Source: Flavobacteriales bacterium
Lineage (GTDB): Bacteria; Bacteroidota; Bacteroidia; Flavobacteriales; UBA7312
Length of the DNA: 40,876 nucleotides
Assembly (NCBI GenBank): GCA_016779935.1
Contig: JADHMQ010000002.1
Span: forward strand, 167,649-208,524
Direction: 5' to 3'
Below, one piece after another: positions 1-9,484 of the stretch. The notes under the pieces are model-generated. The model was given only the letters and a program-made list of their open reading frames with translations. It searched no databases and had not been told where the DNA came from. Within the stretch, counting starts at the first letter, position 1, and every line of letters starts with the position of its first letter. A program made the translations under genes and the position numbers.

Positions 1-1008
1 ACCCGTATCTGAAGGAGTAAAACCATCATTAACAAACATAGTATCTCTACTTCCAGACTCAATAGTGTAACCGTAGCTTTCAGCATTAAACCCTTCTGAC
101 TCAATAGAAGCGTCAATTCTTATACTATCAATAACATTAAAGCCTACATTTTCTAAAATTCCACCGAAAAAGTAAGACGTTTGTGAGATTTGCTCTAGTG
201 GCATTACCCTATAGGAAGTTCCTCCAAAATATGAACTTGGCACTCTGTTGTAGCTAGTCAAAATATTTGACGAATAGGGTTGGGTTTTGATGATTTTAAC
301 ATCATCAATCATCCAAAAATAGTGTGAAGCAGTTTCAGCATCATTAGCCCAGTCGAAACGAATTTGAACACTGTCATTCAGTGCAGCCATTTCAGTAATT
401 ATAATTTCAACTTTTACGGTTCCTGATAAAACATTTACCGAGCCTAAATCATTCACTTGAAAACTGTTGGCAGCTAACCAACCGCTACCATTATTAATAA
501 AGACGGTAAGTTCATGAGATCCAGAGCAGCACCATCTATATGCATGCTCAAATGACAGCGTTACGTTTGAGTCGTTTGACAAATCTATATAAGGTGATGT
601 CAATGAACCTTTACGGTTTGAGTATGCAGCGGTTGGCAGTCCAGCATTGGAGCCATCTGCATCAAAAATCATCCATCCATTATCCGCAGATTCAGATTCT
701 AATAAGTAAGGTTCATCTCCTGCATAATCGCCATTAGATCCGTCTAAATCGTATTCCCAAACGGCACCGTCAGAACCTTGAGTAGTCCAACTTGGATCTA
801 TGGAGTTATTATTTCCGTCAAGACCTTCTCTAAAATCTTCATACCATATCACATCAGCGCTATCCGCTACAGTATTTGCTGCAGATTCTTCTAACTGATT
901 GAAATTATTGACTTTTTTTGGAGTGTTAACTATACTATTTATTTTATGCTGAGAGTATGCCGACAAACAGAAAGTTGTTGTTACAAAAAACAGTAAAATT
1001 CGCTTCAT
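1..1008 (-). CDS. Secreted choice-of-anchor J-like protein, 3' end outside window
   Basis: The reading frame opens at an ATG at 1008 and runs without a stop to the window edge, giving 336 codons. Residues 1-20 are a signal peptide (Lys-Arg, hydrophobic stretch, ending S-A-Y-S-Q). Residues ~50-240 look like the beta-rich choice-of-anchor J/MAM-like region common in T9SS cargo: an aromatic-rich start (WYEDF), repeated Asp-Gly-Asn segments and a WMIDDVKI strand near the end. Residues ~250-325 closely match the same region of the next gene (1078-2949), including FGGT-S/T-Y and PLEQ, so the two are tandem paralogs. The missing C-terminus probably carries a T9SS sorting domain, by analogy with the neighbour; this is inference. 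Substrate or ligand is unknown. A terminator at 1026-1055 separates it from the upstream paralog, so it probably has its own promoter, although I see no clear one. Confidence 0.85.
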   Translation of the reverse strand, partial: MKRILLFFVTTTFCLSAYSQHKINSIVNTPKKVNNFNQLEESAANTVADSADVIWYEDFREGLDGNNNSIDPSWTTQGSDGAVWEYDLDGSNGDYAGDEPYLLESESADNGWMIFDADGSNAGLPTAAYSNRKGSLTSPYIDLSNDSNVTLSFEHAYRWCCSGSHELTVFINNGSGWLAANSFQVNDLGSVNVLSGTVKVEIIITEMAALNDSVQIRFDWANDAETASHYFWMIDDVKIIKTQPYSSNILTSYNRVPSSYFGGTSYRVMPLEQISQTSYFFGGILENVGFNVIDSIRIDASIESEGFNAESYGYTIESGSRDTMFVNDGFTPSDTG

Positions 1009-1025
1009 AATTCTTTGATTTAATT

Positions 1026-1055
1026 AAAAAAAGCAGAGGTTAGTCTGCTTTTTTT
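1026..1055 (-). terminator. Rho-independent terminator after the 1078-2949 gene
   Basis: A perfect 12-bp stem (1026-1037 with 1044-1055) has a 6-base loop. The stem core is GCAGA/TCTGC, flanked by 7 A and 7 T. On the minus strand it lies 22 bases past the stop of the secreted protein gene and its T-rich arm serves as the U-tract. It is A/T-symmetric and so could also act on the other strand. Confidence 0.85.
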
Positions 1056-1077
1056 GTTGTTAAGGTTAAGTATATAA

Positions 1078-2949
1078 TTATTGAATAATTATCTTTTTAG
1101 AAGAGCTTAATCCAGTTTCGTTTGTTAATGAAATTGTATAAACCCCTTTTTCGTAGTTTGATAAGTCAATTTGAGTACTTCCATTATTGATAGTTTGGCT
1201 GTACACTACTTGACCTAATACGTTTTGAACTTCAATTTCTTGCTTATCATTAGATGAAGCAGAGATATTAAATATTCCATTGTTTGGATTAGGGTAAACG
1301 TTGAATTTGATAACATTTTCCTCATTAACAGATGCAGGAGGAGTTAATGTTGGATCAAAGTTTAATCTTACCATGGCTGTTGAAGTAGTATAATACCACT
1401 CGCCTGGATCGCCACTCACACCATCAATATCTTGTAAGAGAGTTTCGCCTGGTTGAGAGTTACCAGTTTGTGCAATAACTAAAGTGTCAACAGCATCGTA
1501 ATTAGCGTAGATTGTTGGTAATACAACATCTCCAGCCATTAATTGAACTGGCACATCAAAAACAAAATTCATCCAGTCGTCAGTCATTGAACCAACGTTC
1601 ATTTCAGCTGTTTCAGTTAAGTAAGAAACGTTTCCTGTTTCAATATCCACCATATTCAGAACACCTTTAGCCATACATCCAGGCGATGTCGCAGGGTGAA
1701 TTCTTACTTTAATACCATATACCATTGCCTCTTTGTATATGTCATAAATGTTGCCTCTTTGCTCTGTACCATCATTGTTTACAAATGAACCGCCACTGTA
1801 TCCGCCATTGAAATCAGCGTCATCTCTAGCGTATTCGTAATCAGATACATTGAACTGAACAGTTTTTGTTTCTGTTTGAGTACCGTTAGCATCTGAAGCA
1901 TAAATTTCAGCTTCGTAAGTGCCGTTAGCCGTAGCAGTAAATACATCGTTACAGTAAAATGAATCTACTAATAATGAAGTTGTATTTTCAGCAAAACTTT
2001 GAGAAGTAAAGCCTTCTGAAGAAATAGACGAATATAACCTTGCACTATCTAAGGTATTAAGACCCATATTTTTTACATATCCTGCAAAATTATACGCTGT
2101 TGCACTTGCTTGTTCAAGTGGTACTGTTTGGTAAGTCGTTCCTCCAAAATATGCACTTGGGAAAAGCTGTAGATGCTCGTTAAGTTTCATAGCATACTCA
2201 GGTAGAGGATTTACTATGATGTCATCAATTGCAAGACCACTTGCCCAGCTTCCGTTGTCAGACCAAGTGAATCGAAGAACTACATTTGTATCTGCATAGT
2301 ATTCGCTTAAATTATAAGCAGCAGATTGCCACGCTTGAGTTTCTGGTAGAGGACCGCTTAAATCTGAGAAGTTAACTCCACCGTCAGTGCTGATTTCAAC
2401 GTATGCATCACCACCCCCCCAGTTTTTGTCATGATAAAATTCAAATTGTAGCCACATTCCTGAATCACCTTCTGCAAAGTTTAGTGAAGGAAGCTCAAGA
2501 ACTTCTAATGTAAGGTCGCAATTGTTGTTTTCTCCTGGAGTAGCTCCACCTGGTAGACATGCATCATCGTTAGTCATTGCAAAAGTAGTGTGGTCGTCTA
2601 CATATGTCCAGTAGCCACCAGCACCAGCATCTTGGCTGTTACCTGTGTAAAATCCTTGAACTTGAACATTACTGCCATCAACAGGAACATAATAGTTTTC
2701 TTCGAGGCTTGAAGTGCTCATATCAGCAGGTAAGCTTGGAATACTTACATCTTCAAAATTTTCACAATAAAAATAAGCTGGATTACAGTCTAAAGATGAT
2801 CTAAGCTGTATGGTATTAGAAAATACTTTTGGGATAGTAGAATCAATTACTTTTTTTGGTGCTATTTTCAATTCTTGTGAGTTAACGCCTTGGGCAAAAA
2901 CGCTACCAACAATTAAAAATGAGCATAATACTGAATAAAATGTTTTCAT
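1078..2949 (-). CDS. Secreted protein with T9SS type A sorting domain
   Basis: The protein has 623 residues. Residues 1-20 form a signal peptide ending V-F-A-Q. Residues ~55-250 are a choice-of-anchor J-like beta domain (start YFYCENFED, end LAIDDIIV). Residues ~260-370 match the paralog at 1-1008 (SAYFGGTTY, PLEQ, SISSEGF). The following ~165 residues are a further beta-rich region. Residues ~549-623 are a classic Por secretion (type A) sorting domain: VYPNPNNG at its start, then NVLGQVVY, YEKGVYTISL, and a basic end KKIIIQ. Known biology: such proteins cross the inner membrane by Sec, leave through T9SS, and the domain is cleaved on anchoring. There are no catalytic signatures, so an adhesin or binding role is more likely than an enzyme; this is inference. 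A terminator follows at 1026-1055, and a TAnnTTcG box at 2981-2988 precedes it. Confidence 0.93.
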   Translation of the reverse strand: MKTFYSVLCSFLIVGSVFAQGVNSQELKIAPKKVIDSTIPKVFSNTIQLRSSLDCNPAYFYCENFEDVSIPSLPADMSTSSLEENYYVPVDGSNVQVQGFYTGNSQDAGAGGYWTYVDDHTTFAMTNDDACLPGGATPGENNNCDLTLEVLELPSLNFAEGDSGMWLQFEFYHDKNWGGGDAYVEISTDGGVNFSDLSGPLPETQAWQSAAYNLSEYYADTNVVLRFTWSDNGSWASGLAIDDIIVNPLPEYAMKLNEHLQLFPSAYFGGTTYQTVPLEQASATAYNFAGYVKNMGLNTLDSARLYSSISSEGFTSQSFAENTTSLLVDSFYCNDVFTATANGTYEAEIYASDANGTQTETKTVQFNVSDYEYARDDADFNGGYSGGSFVNNDGTEQRGNIYDIYKEAMVYGIKVRIHPATSPGCMAKGVLNMVDIETGNVSYLTETAEMNVGSMTDDWMNFVFDVPVQLMAGDVVLPTIYANYDAVDTLVIAQTGNSQPGETLLQDIDGVSGDPGEWYYTTSTAMVRLNFDPTLTPPASVNEENVIKFNVYPNPNNGIFNISASSNDKQEIEVQNVLGQVVYSQTINNGSTQIDLSNYEKGVYTISLTNETGLSSSKKIIIQ

Positions 2950-2980
2950 TTGTACTTGTTAATTTTCGGTTAAGTGTTAG

Positions 2981-2988
2981 CGAATTTA
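2981..2988 (-). promoter_or_regulatory. Candidate -7 box for the 1078-2949 gene
   Basis: On the minus strand the bases read TAAATTCG, one mismatch from the Bacteroidota consensus TAnnTTTG. It ends 31 bases before the ATG at 2949. No clear TTG -33 element is seen, so confidence is modest. Confidence 0.4.
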
Positions 2989-3049
2989 CAGCCTTTTTAG
3001 AAAAAATCCTAACTTAATTTACAAGTATTTTAGATTATTTTATAGTATT

Positions 3050-5932
3050 TTAAACGTAATTTTCAATTGAAACGCATGAGCAAACAAGATTTCTATCGCC
3101 ATAAGCATCGTCAACTCTACTTACGCTAGGCCAAAATTTATTTTTTGAAACATAATCTACTGGGAAAGCAGCAGCTTGTCTTGAATAAGGTTTTGTCCAG
3201 TTGTCAGAAGCAATTAAATTGATGGTGTGAGGCGCATTTTTTAGAAGATTATCAGTCTCATCAAAATCACCATTAGCTATAGCATTTATCTCATTTCTAA
3301 TGGACGTCATAGCTAGAATAAAACGATTTAGTTCCTCTACACTTTCACTTTCAGTTGGCTCTACCATTAAAGTTCCTGCAACAGGAAAAGAAACTGTAGG
3401 TGCGTGAAAGCCGTAATCCATCAGTCGTTTAGCAATATCTGTAACTTCAATTCCAATCTCTTTGAATGGCCTACAGTCCAAAATCATTTCATGAGCAACT
3501 CTGCCTTTTTCATTGGCGTACAGAATGGTGTAATGTTCTTTTAATTGTTCCTTTATGTAGTTGGCATTTAGTATTGCCACTTTTGTTGATTTTGTTAAAC
3601 CTTCTTCACCTAACATTTTAATGTATGCATAAGAGATACACAGCACCAAAGAAGACCCCCATGGAGCTGCTGAAATAGAGGTGATGGCTTGTTCGCCACC
3701 CGTTTGAATTAAAGGATTGCTTGGCAAAAAGGGTTTGAGGTGTTCCACAACACCAATAGGACCCATGCCTGGCCCACCACCACCATGAGGAATGGCAAAG
3801 GTTTTGTGTAAATTTAGATGGCATACATCGGCTCCAATTTTTGCTGGATTTGTTAAGCCTACTTGTGCATTCATATTAGCTCCATCCATATATACTTGAC
3901 CGCCATGCTTATGAATAATCTCTGTAACTTCCATTACATTTTCCTCAAATACACCATGTGTGGAAGGATAAGTAATCATCAGAGCTGCTAGATTTTCACT
4001 ATAGGTTTCTGCTTTCTCTTTTAAATCATCAAGGTCAATATTTCCCATTTCGTCACATTTGGTCACAACAACTTTCATGCCTGCCATAGTAGCAGAAGCG
4101 GGGTTTGTACCGTGTGCAGATGAGGGTATCAAGCATATGTTTCTATGTGATTCGTTTCTGCTATTGTGATATGCTCGAATTACCATTAGTCCAGCATATT
4201 CTCCTTGAGCTCCAGAATTTGGTTGTAAGGACATTCCTGCAAAGCCAGTTATTTCACATAAAGATTCTTCTAATTCGTGAAACATGATGTGGTAACCTCT
4301 TGCTTGGTTGATTGGTGCAAAAGGGTGTATGTTACTAAATTCTACCCAACTTAGCGGAAAGAGTTCTGATGCGGCATTTAACTTCATAGTACATGAACCC
4401 AAAGGAATCATAGAATGATTAAGGGCTAAGTCTTTATTTTCTAAACGCTTGATGTATCGCATCATCTCTGTTTCACTGTGAAAGGAATTGAAGACTTCAT
4501 GTTGAAGGAAGTCACTTTCTCTGTAAAGTTCAGTAGGGATAAATGCATTGGCATCGGTATAGTTGCCATTTAACACTTTGTTAATCAATTCACTTGGGTC
4601 GGAATGGTTACAGCTTTTTGCGAATACACTTAGAATGTCATTTATATTTTTTAGACTATCTTTTTCGTCAATAGAAATGGAAAGGTGTTTGTCGTCTATA
4701 TAGTTGAAATTCATTTTGGCATCTTCAGCAAACACTTTTAAGGTTTCCATAGATACATTTTGAATATCAACCAACAAGGTATCGAAATAGTTTTTGTTGA
4801 GCTGTTTATAACCTAAGTCGGTAAGTCCATAAGAAAGAATACAACTTAAATGGTGTATTTTTCGAGCAATATTTTTCAATCGTTTTGGTCCATGATAGAC
4901 GCCATACATTCCAGCCATTACTGAAAGTAAAACTTGAGCCGTGCAAATATTTGATGTTGCACGTTCTCTTTTGATGTGTTGTTCTCTTGTTTGAAGAGCC
5001 ATTCTCAAAGCTCTATTCCCTTCAGCATCTATTGTTACTCCAATAATTCTTCCAGGAATATTTCTTTTATATTTTTCTTTTGTGGCGAAGTATGCCGCGT
5101 GAGGACCTCCATAGCCCATTGGTATTCCAAAACGTTGTGTAGTCCCAACCACGACGTCAGCATCCCATTCTCCCGGAGGGGTTAGAAGGGTCAGACTCAA
5201 TAAGTCAGCTGCAACTGCTACACCCACCTCATTGTTTTTCGCATCTTTTGCTAGAACTTTATAATTTTCAATATTTCCATGCTTACAAGGGTATTGAACA
5301 AGCATACCAAATACATCTTCTCTTGAAAAATCAAATTCACTGTGATCAGCAATAATAAGCTCAATACCTATTGGATTAGAACGTGTCTTGAGAACGTCAA
5401 TCGTTTGAGGCAAACAATCTTTTGAAACTAAGAACACATTTGCGTTGGACTTTTTCTTGTCTCTTGGTCGTGCATTAAAGAGCATTAGCATAGCTTCGGC
5501 AGCAGCAGTGCCTTCATCTAGAAGTGAAGCGTTAGCAATTTCCATTGCTGTTATGTCAGTGACCATAGTTTGATAATTCAATAAGGCTTCTAGTCTGCCT
5601 TGAGCAATTTCTGCTTGATAAGGCGTATAGGCAGTGTACCAACCTGGATTTTCTAGAATATTTCTTTGTATTACTCCAGGCAAAATAGTGTTGTAATAGC
5701 CTAAGCCGATATACGAACGGTAGTTTTTATTTTTTCGGCCCAAAGACTTCATATGGTCTAAAAGCTCAGATTCACTCATAGCGTCTGGTAAATCCATCTT
5801 TTCGTTTAGACGAATTGAGTTCGGAATAGTTTGTTCAATAAGTTCTTCAATAGTAGAAACTCCTATCGAGTTTAACATTGATTCTTGGTCGCTTGAGTTA
5901 GGACCTATGTGTCGTTCAGAAAATTGATTCAT
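3050..5932 (-). CDS. gcvP: Glycine dehydrogenase (decarboxylating), P-protein
   Basis: This is the PLP-dependent P-protein of the glycine cleavage system. It decarboxylates glycine and passes the aminomethyl group to the lipoyl arm of H-protein. From the ATG at 5932 it has 960 residues, the usual length for the fused one-chain form: two aminotransferase-fold halves, with the catalytic half in the second. The PLP-binding lysine is K710 in HLNLHKTF, followed by the family's glycine-rich loop [14 protein letters not shown]. The N-terminal half contains the conserved GYYNT and [12 protein letters not shown] segments. The frame is open to an upstream ATG at 5971, but the family begins near FSERHIGP, and a TAnnTTTG box at 5953-5960 lies inside that extension, so I chose 5932. 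gcvT and gcvH are not beside it, which is common in this phylum. No glycine riboswitch is visible in the short 73-bp upstream gap. Confidence 0.97.
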   Translation of the reverse strand: MNQFSERHIGPNSSDQESMLNSIGVSTIEELIEQTIPNSIRLNEKMDLPDAMSESELLDHMKSLGRKNKNYRSYIGLGYYNTILPGVIQRNILENPGWYTAYTPYQAEIAQGRLEALLNYQTMVTDITAMEIANASLLDEGTAAAEAMLMLFNARPRDKKKSNANVFLVSKDCLPQTIDVLKTRSNPIGIELIIADHSEFDFSREDVFGMLVQYPCKHGNIENYKVLAKDAKNNEVGVAVAADLLSLTLLTPPGEWDADVVVGTTQRFGIPMGYGGPHAAYFATKEKYKRNIPGRIIGVTIDAEGNRALRMALQTREQHIKRERATSNICTAQVLLSVMAGMYGVYHGPKRLKNIARKIHHLSCILSYGLTDLGYKQLNKNYFDTLLVDIQNVSMETLKVFAEDAKMNFNYIDDKHLSISIDEKDSLKNINDILSVFAKSCNHSDPSELINKVLNGNYTDANAFIPTELYRESDFLQHEVFNSFHSETEMMRYIKRLENKDLALNHSMIPLGSCTMKLNAASELFPLSWVEFSNIHPFAPINQARGYHIMFHELEESLCEITGFAGMSLQPNSGAQGEYAGLMVIRAYHNSRNESHRNICLIPSSAHGTNPASATMAGMKVVVTKCDEMGNIDLDDLKEKAETYSENLAALMITYPSTHGVFEENVMEVTEIIHKHGGQVYMDGANMNAQVGLTNPAKIGADVCHLNLHKTFAIPHGGGGPGMGPIGVVEHLKPFLPSNPLIQTGGEQAITSISAAPWGSSLVLCISYAYIKMLGEEGLTKSTKVAILNANYIKEQLKEHYTILYANEKGRVAHEMILDCRPFKEIGIEVTDIAKRLMDYGFHAPTVSFPVAGTLMVEPTESESVEELNRFILAMTSIRNEINAIANGDFDETDNLLKNAPHTINLIASDNWTKPYSRQAAAFPVDYVSKNKFWPSVSRVDDAYGDRNLVCSCVSIENYV

Positions 5933-5952
5933 CGAAAAAATATTTGCTGGTA

Positions 5953-5960
5953 CAAAAATA
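5953..5960 (-). promoter_or_regulatory. Candidate -7 box for gcvP
   Basis: The minus strand reads TATTTTTG, an exact fit to TAnnTTTG, ending 20 bases before the ATG at 5932. It would give a leader of about 14 bases. It also supports the 5932 start over the longer frame from 5971. No good -33 TTTG was found. Confidence 0.45.
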
Positions 5961-5993
5961 TAAAATGACACTGTAAACTAAGCTACTATTTTA

Positions 5994-6001
5994 TATTTTT
6001 G
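5994..6001 (+). promoter_or_regulatory. Candidate -7 box for the UbiA-like/kynU/kmo operon
   Basis: The bases read TATTTTTG, an exact TAnnTTTG match, ending only 4 bases before the ATG at 6006. If used, the mRNA would start at or next to the start codon (leaderless). The same 4-base spacing occurs before the genes starting at 11770 (minus) and 21033 (plus). No TTG -33 element is clear. Confidence 0.45.
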
Positions 6002-6005
6002 ATAA

Positions 6006-6872
6006 ATGTCTTGGCTAATAAAATTGAATAACTTTTTTCTCATCAGTAATCTATTCATTTCAGCCTGTGTAGTCGCCCTTTGTCAAAGCTCAGCAATACT
6101 TCTAAATGTTGATGTAAGTCACATATTACCATTTGTATTTTTTTCTACCTTATTTAGCTATAATTTTCAGCGATATGTGAGGTTCAAATCTTCCGACAAT
6201 AAATTTAGTCAATTGGCATGGCTAAAAAATCAAGAAGGCTCACTTCAAATCATTACAGTTCTTTCATTTGTACTTACTATTTATTTTTCGTTTTCGCTTT
6301 CTCTTCATTCCCTCTATGTTTTAGTGCCAGCTGTATTTGTAACACTATTGTATCCATTTACCTTTAGTTTTTTTGGACGTAGTATTGTATTAAGAGAAAT
6401 GCCTGGGCTTAAAATCTTTTTGATTGTCATTGTCTGGACAATTGTCAGTGTCGGCTTGATAATTACTGAAAGTGATATTCCTTTCTCTATTGAAGTTTGC
6501 GTATTAATTGCAAGCAGATTCTTTTTTGTGTTATCAATTACAATACCTTTTGATATTCGCGACTTGAAGTATGATAAGAATTCTATGAAAACAATTCCTC
6601 AGTTATTTGGAGTTGAAAAATCAAAGCAATTAGCATTTTGGTCATTGGCTTTATATGAGTTAGCATCCATAATACATTTTATACTTGCAGATTTTTCACT
6701 CCTATTTTTAATTGCTTTACTCTTAACATCCCTTTATGTAGGACTGTTGATTTATAAAACAAATGAAGAAAACAACGGAAGTTTCTTTACTTTTTGGATG
6801 GAAGGAAGTAGTTTATTAATGTATTTACTTCTTTTTATTATCCCAATGGCTTTTGGTATCTTCGCACCATAA
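6006..6872 (+). CDS. UbiA-like polytopic membrane protein
   Basis: The protein has 288 residues with about 8-9 hydrophobic membrane segments. Near residues 180-205 it has the second Asp-rich motif of the UbiA prenyltransferase superfamily (FDIRDLKYD), followed by KTIPQLFGVEKSKQL, which resembles the loop after that motif in UbiA proteins. The first motif, normally NxxxDxxxD, is degraded: at the corresponding place the sequence is YNFQRYVRF, with the Asn kept but no Asp. The protein therefore looks like a divergent or possibly non-catalytic UbiA relative. It is first in an operon and kynU follows after 9 bases. A link to an aromatic acid such as 3-hydroxyanthranilate is attractive, because classical UbiA substrates are hydroxybenzoates, but this is only inference. 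An alternative is a family member with a structural or lipid role. Confidence 0.75.
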   Translation: MSWLIKLNNFFLISNLFISACVVALCQSSAILLNVDVSHILPFVFFSTLFSYNFQRYVRFKSSDNKFSQLAWLKNQEGSLQIITVLSFVLTIYFSFSLSLHSLYVLVPAVFVTLLYPFTFSFFGRSIVLREMPGLKIFLIVIVWTIVSVGLIITESDIPFSIEVCVLIASRFFFVLSITIPFDIRDLKYDKNSMKTIPQLFGVEKSKQLAFWSLALYELASIIHFILADFSLLFLIALLLTSLYVGLLIYKTNEENNGSFFTFWMEGSSLLMYLLLFIIPMAFGIFAP

Positions 6873-6881
6873 TTTTACGCT

Positions 6882-8150
6882 ATGCAAAACTCGATAGAAT
6901 TTGCTTTACAATCTGATAAAACAGATGAATTGTCTGCTTACAGAGATAAGTTTCATATCCCTGCTGTTAATGGTCAATACGCACTTTATTTTACTGGAAA
7001 CTCATTGGGTTTGCAACCCAAAAGTGTCAAAACTCATTTGATGCAAGAACTGGATGATTGGGCTGAATTTGGTGTTGAAGGTCATTTTGAAGCTAAAAAC
7101 CCTTGGGTTTCTTACCATAAAATATTGAGTGAGCCTTTTGCTAAACTTGTTGGCGCTCAGCCTAAGGAAGTAGTTGCTATGAATGGCTTGAGTGTAAACC
7201 TACATTTAATGATGGTGTCCTTTTACCAACCACAAGGGAAGCGTACCAAAATTATTTGTGAGGCGAAGGCCTTTCCATCTGACCAATATGTGCTTGAAAG
7301 TCAAGTTAAATTTCATGGTTTAAAGCCAGAAGATGTAATCGTAGAAGTCAGCCCTCGAGAAGGCGAACATTGTATAAGAGAAGAAGATATTCTTTCGTGT
7401 ATTGAAGAAGTTGGTGACGAATTGGCTTTGGTATTTTGGGGCGGTGTTAATTACTATACTGGACAAGTTTTTGATATGCCAAAAATTACAAAAGTAGCTA
7501 AAGGTGTCGGTGCCTATGTTGGTTTTGATTTAGCACATGGTGTTGGAAATGTTTCTCTTGACCTTCACGATTGGGGTGTTGATTTTGCGTGTTGGTGTTC
7601 TTATAAATATTTGAACTCAGGTCCTGGCAGTGTTTCTGGCGTGTTTGTACATAGCAAACATGAAAATAATACTGATTTACCGCGCTTCGCCGGCTGGTGG
7701 GGGCATGATGAAGAGCGTCGCTTTTTGATGGAAAAAGGATTTGTTCCCATGCAAGGAGCACAAGGTTGGCAATTGTCTAATGCGGCTGTTTTTTCTATGG
7801 CACCTTGCAAAGCGAGTATGGATATTTTTGATGAGGTAGGTATGCCTAAGCTCATTGAAAAAAGCAGAAAGCTGACTAATTTCATGGAATTTATTTTCAA
7901 TGATATTTCCTCACGCTATGATAACTGTAATTTTGAAATCATTACTCCTAAAGAGGAAAAGTACAGGGGCTGTCAGTTATCGATTTTAATGCATGGGCAA
8001 GGCAAAGAAATGTTTGATTACATCACAAATGAAGGAGTGATAGCCGATTGGCGAGAACCTAATGTAATACGTTTAGCTCCCGTTCCATTATACAATAGTT
8101 TTGAGGATATTTTCAAATTAGGACAAATCATAGAAAACGCAATATCATGA
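6882..8150 (+). CDS. kynU: Kynureninase
   Basis: A 422-residue PLP enzyme of fold type I. It cleaves L-kynurenine to anthranilate plus alanine, or 3-hydroxykynurenine to 3-hydroxyanthranilate plus alanine. The family signature around the PLP lysine is clear: [12 protein letters not shown] with K242, preceded by [10 protein letters not shown], whose Asp contacts the PLP ring nitrogen. [10 protein letters not shown] near residues 38-47, GWWGH around residue 272 and the conserved C-terminal [16 protein letters not shown] are also present. Length is typical (about 415-465). The stop overlaps the kmo start by ATGA, so the two are translationally coupled. With kmo adjacent, the preferred product is likely 3-hydroxyanthranilate. 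Neither tryptophan 2,3-dioxygenase nor the 3-hydroxyanthranilate dioxygenase of NAD synthesis is in the window. Confidence 0.97.
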   Translation: MQNSIEFALQSDKTDELSAYRDKFHIPAVNGQYALYFTGNSLGLQPKSVKTHLMQELDDWAEFGVEGHFEAKNPWVSYHKILSEPFAKLVGAQPKEVVAMNGLSVNLHLMMVSFYQPQGKRTKIICEAKAFPSDQYVLESQVKFHGLKPEDVIVEVSPREGEHCIREEDILSCIEEVGDELALVFWGGVNYYTGQVFDMPKITKVAKGVGAYVGFDLAHGVGNVSLDLHDWGVDFACWCSYKYLNSGPGSVSGVFVHSKHENNTDLPRFAGWWGHDEERRFLMEKGFVPMQGAQGWQLSNAAVFSMAPCKASMDIFDEVGMPKLIEKSRKLTNFMEFIFNDISSRYDNCNFEIITPKEEKYRGCQLSILMHGQGKEMFDYITNEGVIADWREPNVIRLAPVPLYNSFEDIFKLGQIIENAIS

Positions 8151-9484
8151 GAAAAAAAGTAACAATTGCAGGTGCTGGTCTAGTAGGCTCCTTAGAGGCT
8201 ATTTACCTCTCTAAAAAAGGCTTTGATGTAGAGGTCTTTGAGCGTAGACCAGATATGAGAAAAGTACAATTGGCAGCAGGTCGTTCAATTAATTTAGCCT
8301 TATCAACTCGTGGGTGGAATGCACTCAAAAAAGTTGGTGTAAATACTGAGGTTGAGAAAATGGCTATACCCATGTATAAAAGGGTTATGCATGCCGTTGA
8401 TGGCACTCTTACAGACCAGCAATATGGGCAAGATGGCGAAGCTATTTTTTCCGTTTCTCGTGGTGGGCTTAATCAATTGCTAATGAATTTAGCAGGTGAA
8501 CAAGACAATGTAAATATGCATTTTAATTACAGATGTAAAGATGTGGATTTACAAACAGCATCTGCCACTTTTGAGCATAAAGATGGGACAGAAAAAGTAG
8601 TGGATGCTGATATGATTATTGGTGCCGATGGCGCTTACTCTGTCATTCGTTCCAAAATGATGAAGCAAGATAGGTTTCAGTATTCACAACATTATATTGA
8701 ACATGGTTACAAAGAGTTAACCATTCCAGCTAATTCGGATGGTTCTCATAAACTTGAGGTAAATGCCTTGCATATATGGCCAAGAGGAAATTATATGCTT
8801 ATAGCCCTTCCCAACATGGACGGTAGCTTTACCTGTACATTATTCTTTCCTTTCGAAGGGGAACATTCTTTTAATAATTTAAAAACCGAAGATCAAGTTT
8901 ATAATTTCTTTAAAGAAGTTTTTCCAGACACCTTAGATTTAATACCTAATCTGGTTGAAGAGTATTTCAATAATCCGACTTCTTCTTTAGCTATTATGCG
9001 TTGTGACCCATGGGTCGTTGACGATAAAGTATTATTGATTGGTGATGCTGCACATGCTACTGTTCCATTTTATGGACAAGGTATGAACGCTGGTTTTGAA
9101 GGCTGTTTCGTCTTGGATGAATTAATGGATAAACATGGTGATGACTTTATGAGTTGTTTCAAGGAATATTCAGAAATTAGAAAACCTGATGGGGATGGCG
9201 TACAAGATTTATCATTACATAATTTTATTGTTATGCGTGATAAGACCGCCGACCCTCAATTTTTATTACAGAAAAAAATAGAACTTCAGTTTTCTAAAAA
9301 ACACCCTAAAAAATGGTTGCCTCTTTATTCGATGGTGTCGTTTAGTAATATTAGATATTCAGATGCTTGGAAAATTGGACAACATCAAGAAGAATTGATG
9401 AAAGAAATCATGAGTATTCCTAACATTGAGAACATTTGGGACAGCGAGGTAGTAGAAGAGAAGATGTTAAGCTTACTTGATTGA
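8147..9484 (+). CDS. kmo: Kynurenine 3-monooxygenase
   Basis: A 445-residue FAD- and NADPH-dependent aromatic hydroxylase that converts L-kynurenine to 3-hydroxykynurenine. The N-terminal Rossmann motif GAGLVG (residues 9-14) is followed by the acidic end of the second strand (VEVFERR). [16 protein letters not shown] is a KMO-type segment, and the FAD motif [18 protein letters not shown] begins at residue 299. The start ATG overlaps the kynU stop by 4 bases. The C-terminal ~70 residues, where eukaryotic KMO has a membrane anchor, are here soluble and charged. The gene ends overlapping a TTG start of the permease-like gene at 9481. Identity rests on both the motifs and the kynU coupling. Confidence 0.96.
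   Translation: MRKKVTIAGAGLVGSLEAIYLSKKGFDVEVFERRPDMRKVQLAAGRSINLALSTRGWNALKKVGVNTEVEKMAIPMYKRVMHAVDGTLTDQQYGQDGEAIFSVSRGGLNQLLMNLAGEQDNVNMHFNYRCKDVDLQTASATFEHKDGTEKVVDADMIIGADGAYSVIRSKMMKQDRFQYSQHYIEHGYKELTIPANSDGSHKLEVNALHIWPRGNYMLIALPNMDGSFTCTLFFPFEGEHSFNNLKTEDQVYNFFKEVFPDTLDLIPNLVEEYFNNPTSSLAIMRCDPWVVDDKVLLIGDAAHATVPFYGQGMNAGFEGCFVLDELMDKHGDDFMSCFKEYSEIRKPDGDGVQDLSLHNFIVMRDKTADPQFLLQKKIELQFSKKHPKKWLPLYSMVSFSNIRYSDAWKIGQHQEELMKEIMSIPNIENIWDSEVVEEKMLSLLD

Noticed and set aside
5933-6005. Possible glycine riboswitch upstream of gcvP
   Set aside because: The gap is only about 70 bases and AT-rich; there is no room for the aptamer and no paired helices are seen.
7498-7900. Minus-strand open frames inside kynU
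   Set aside because: They sit antisense to the strongly conserved PLP-site region of kynU and show no protein-like features.
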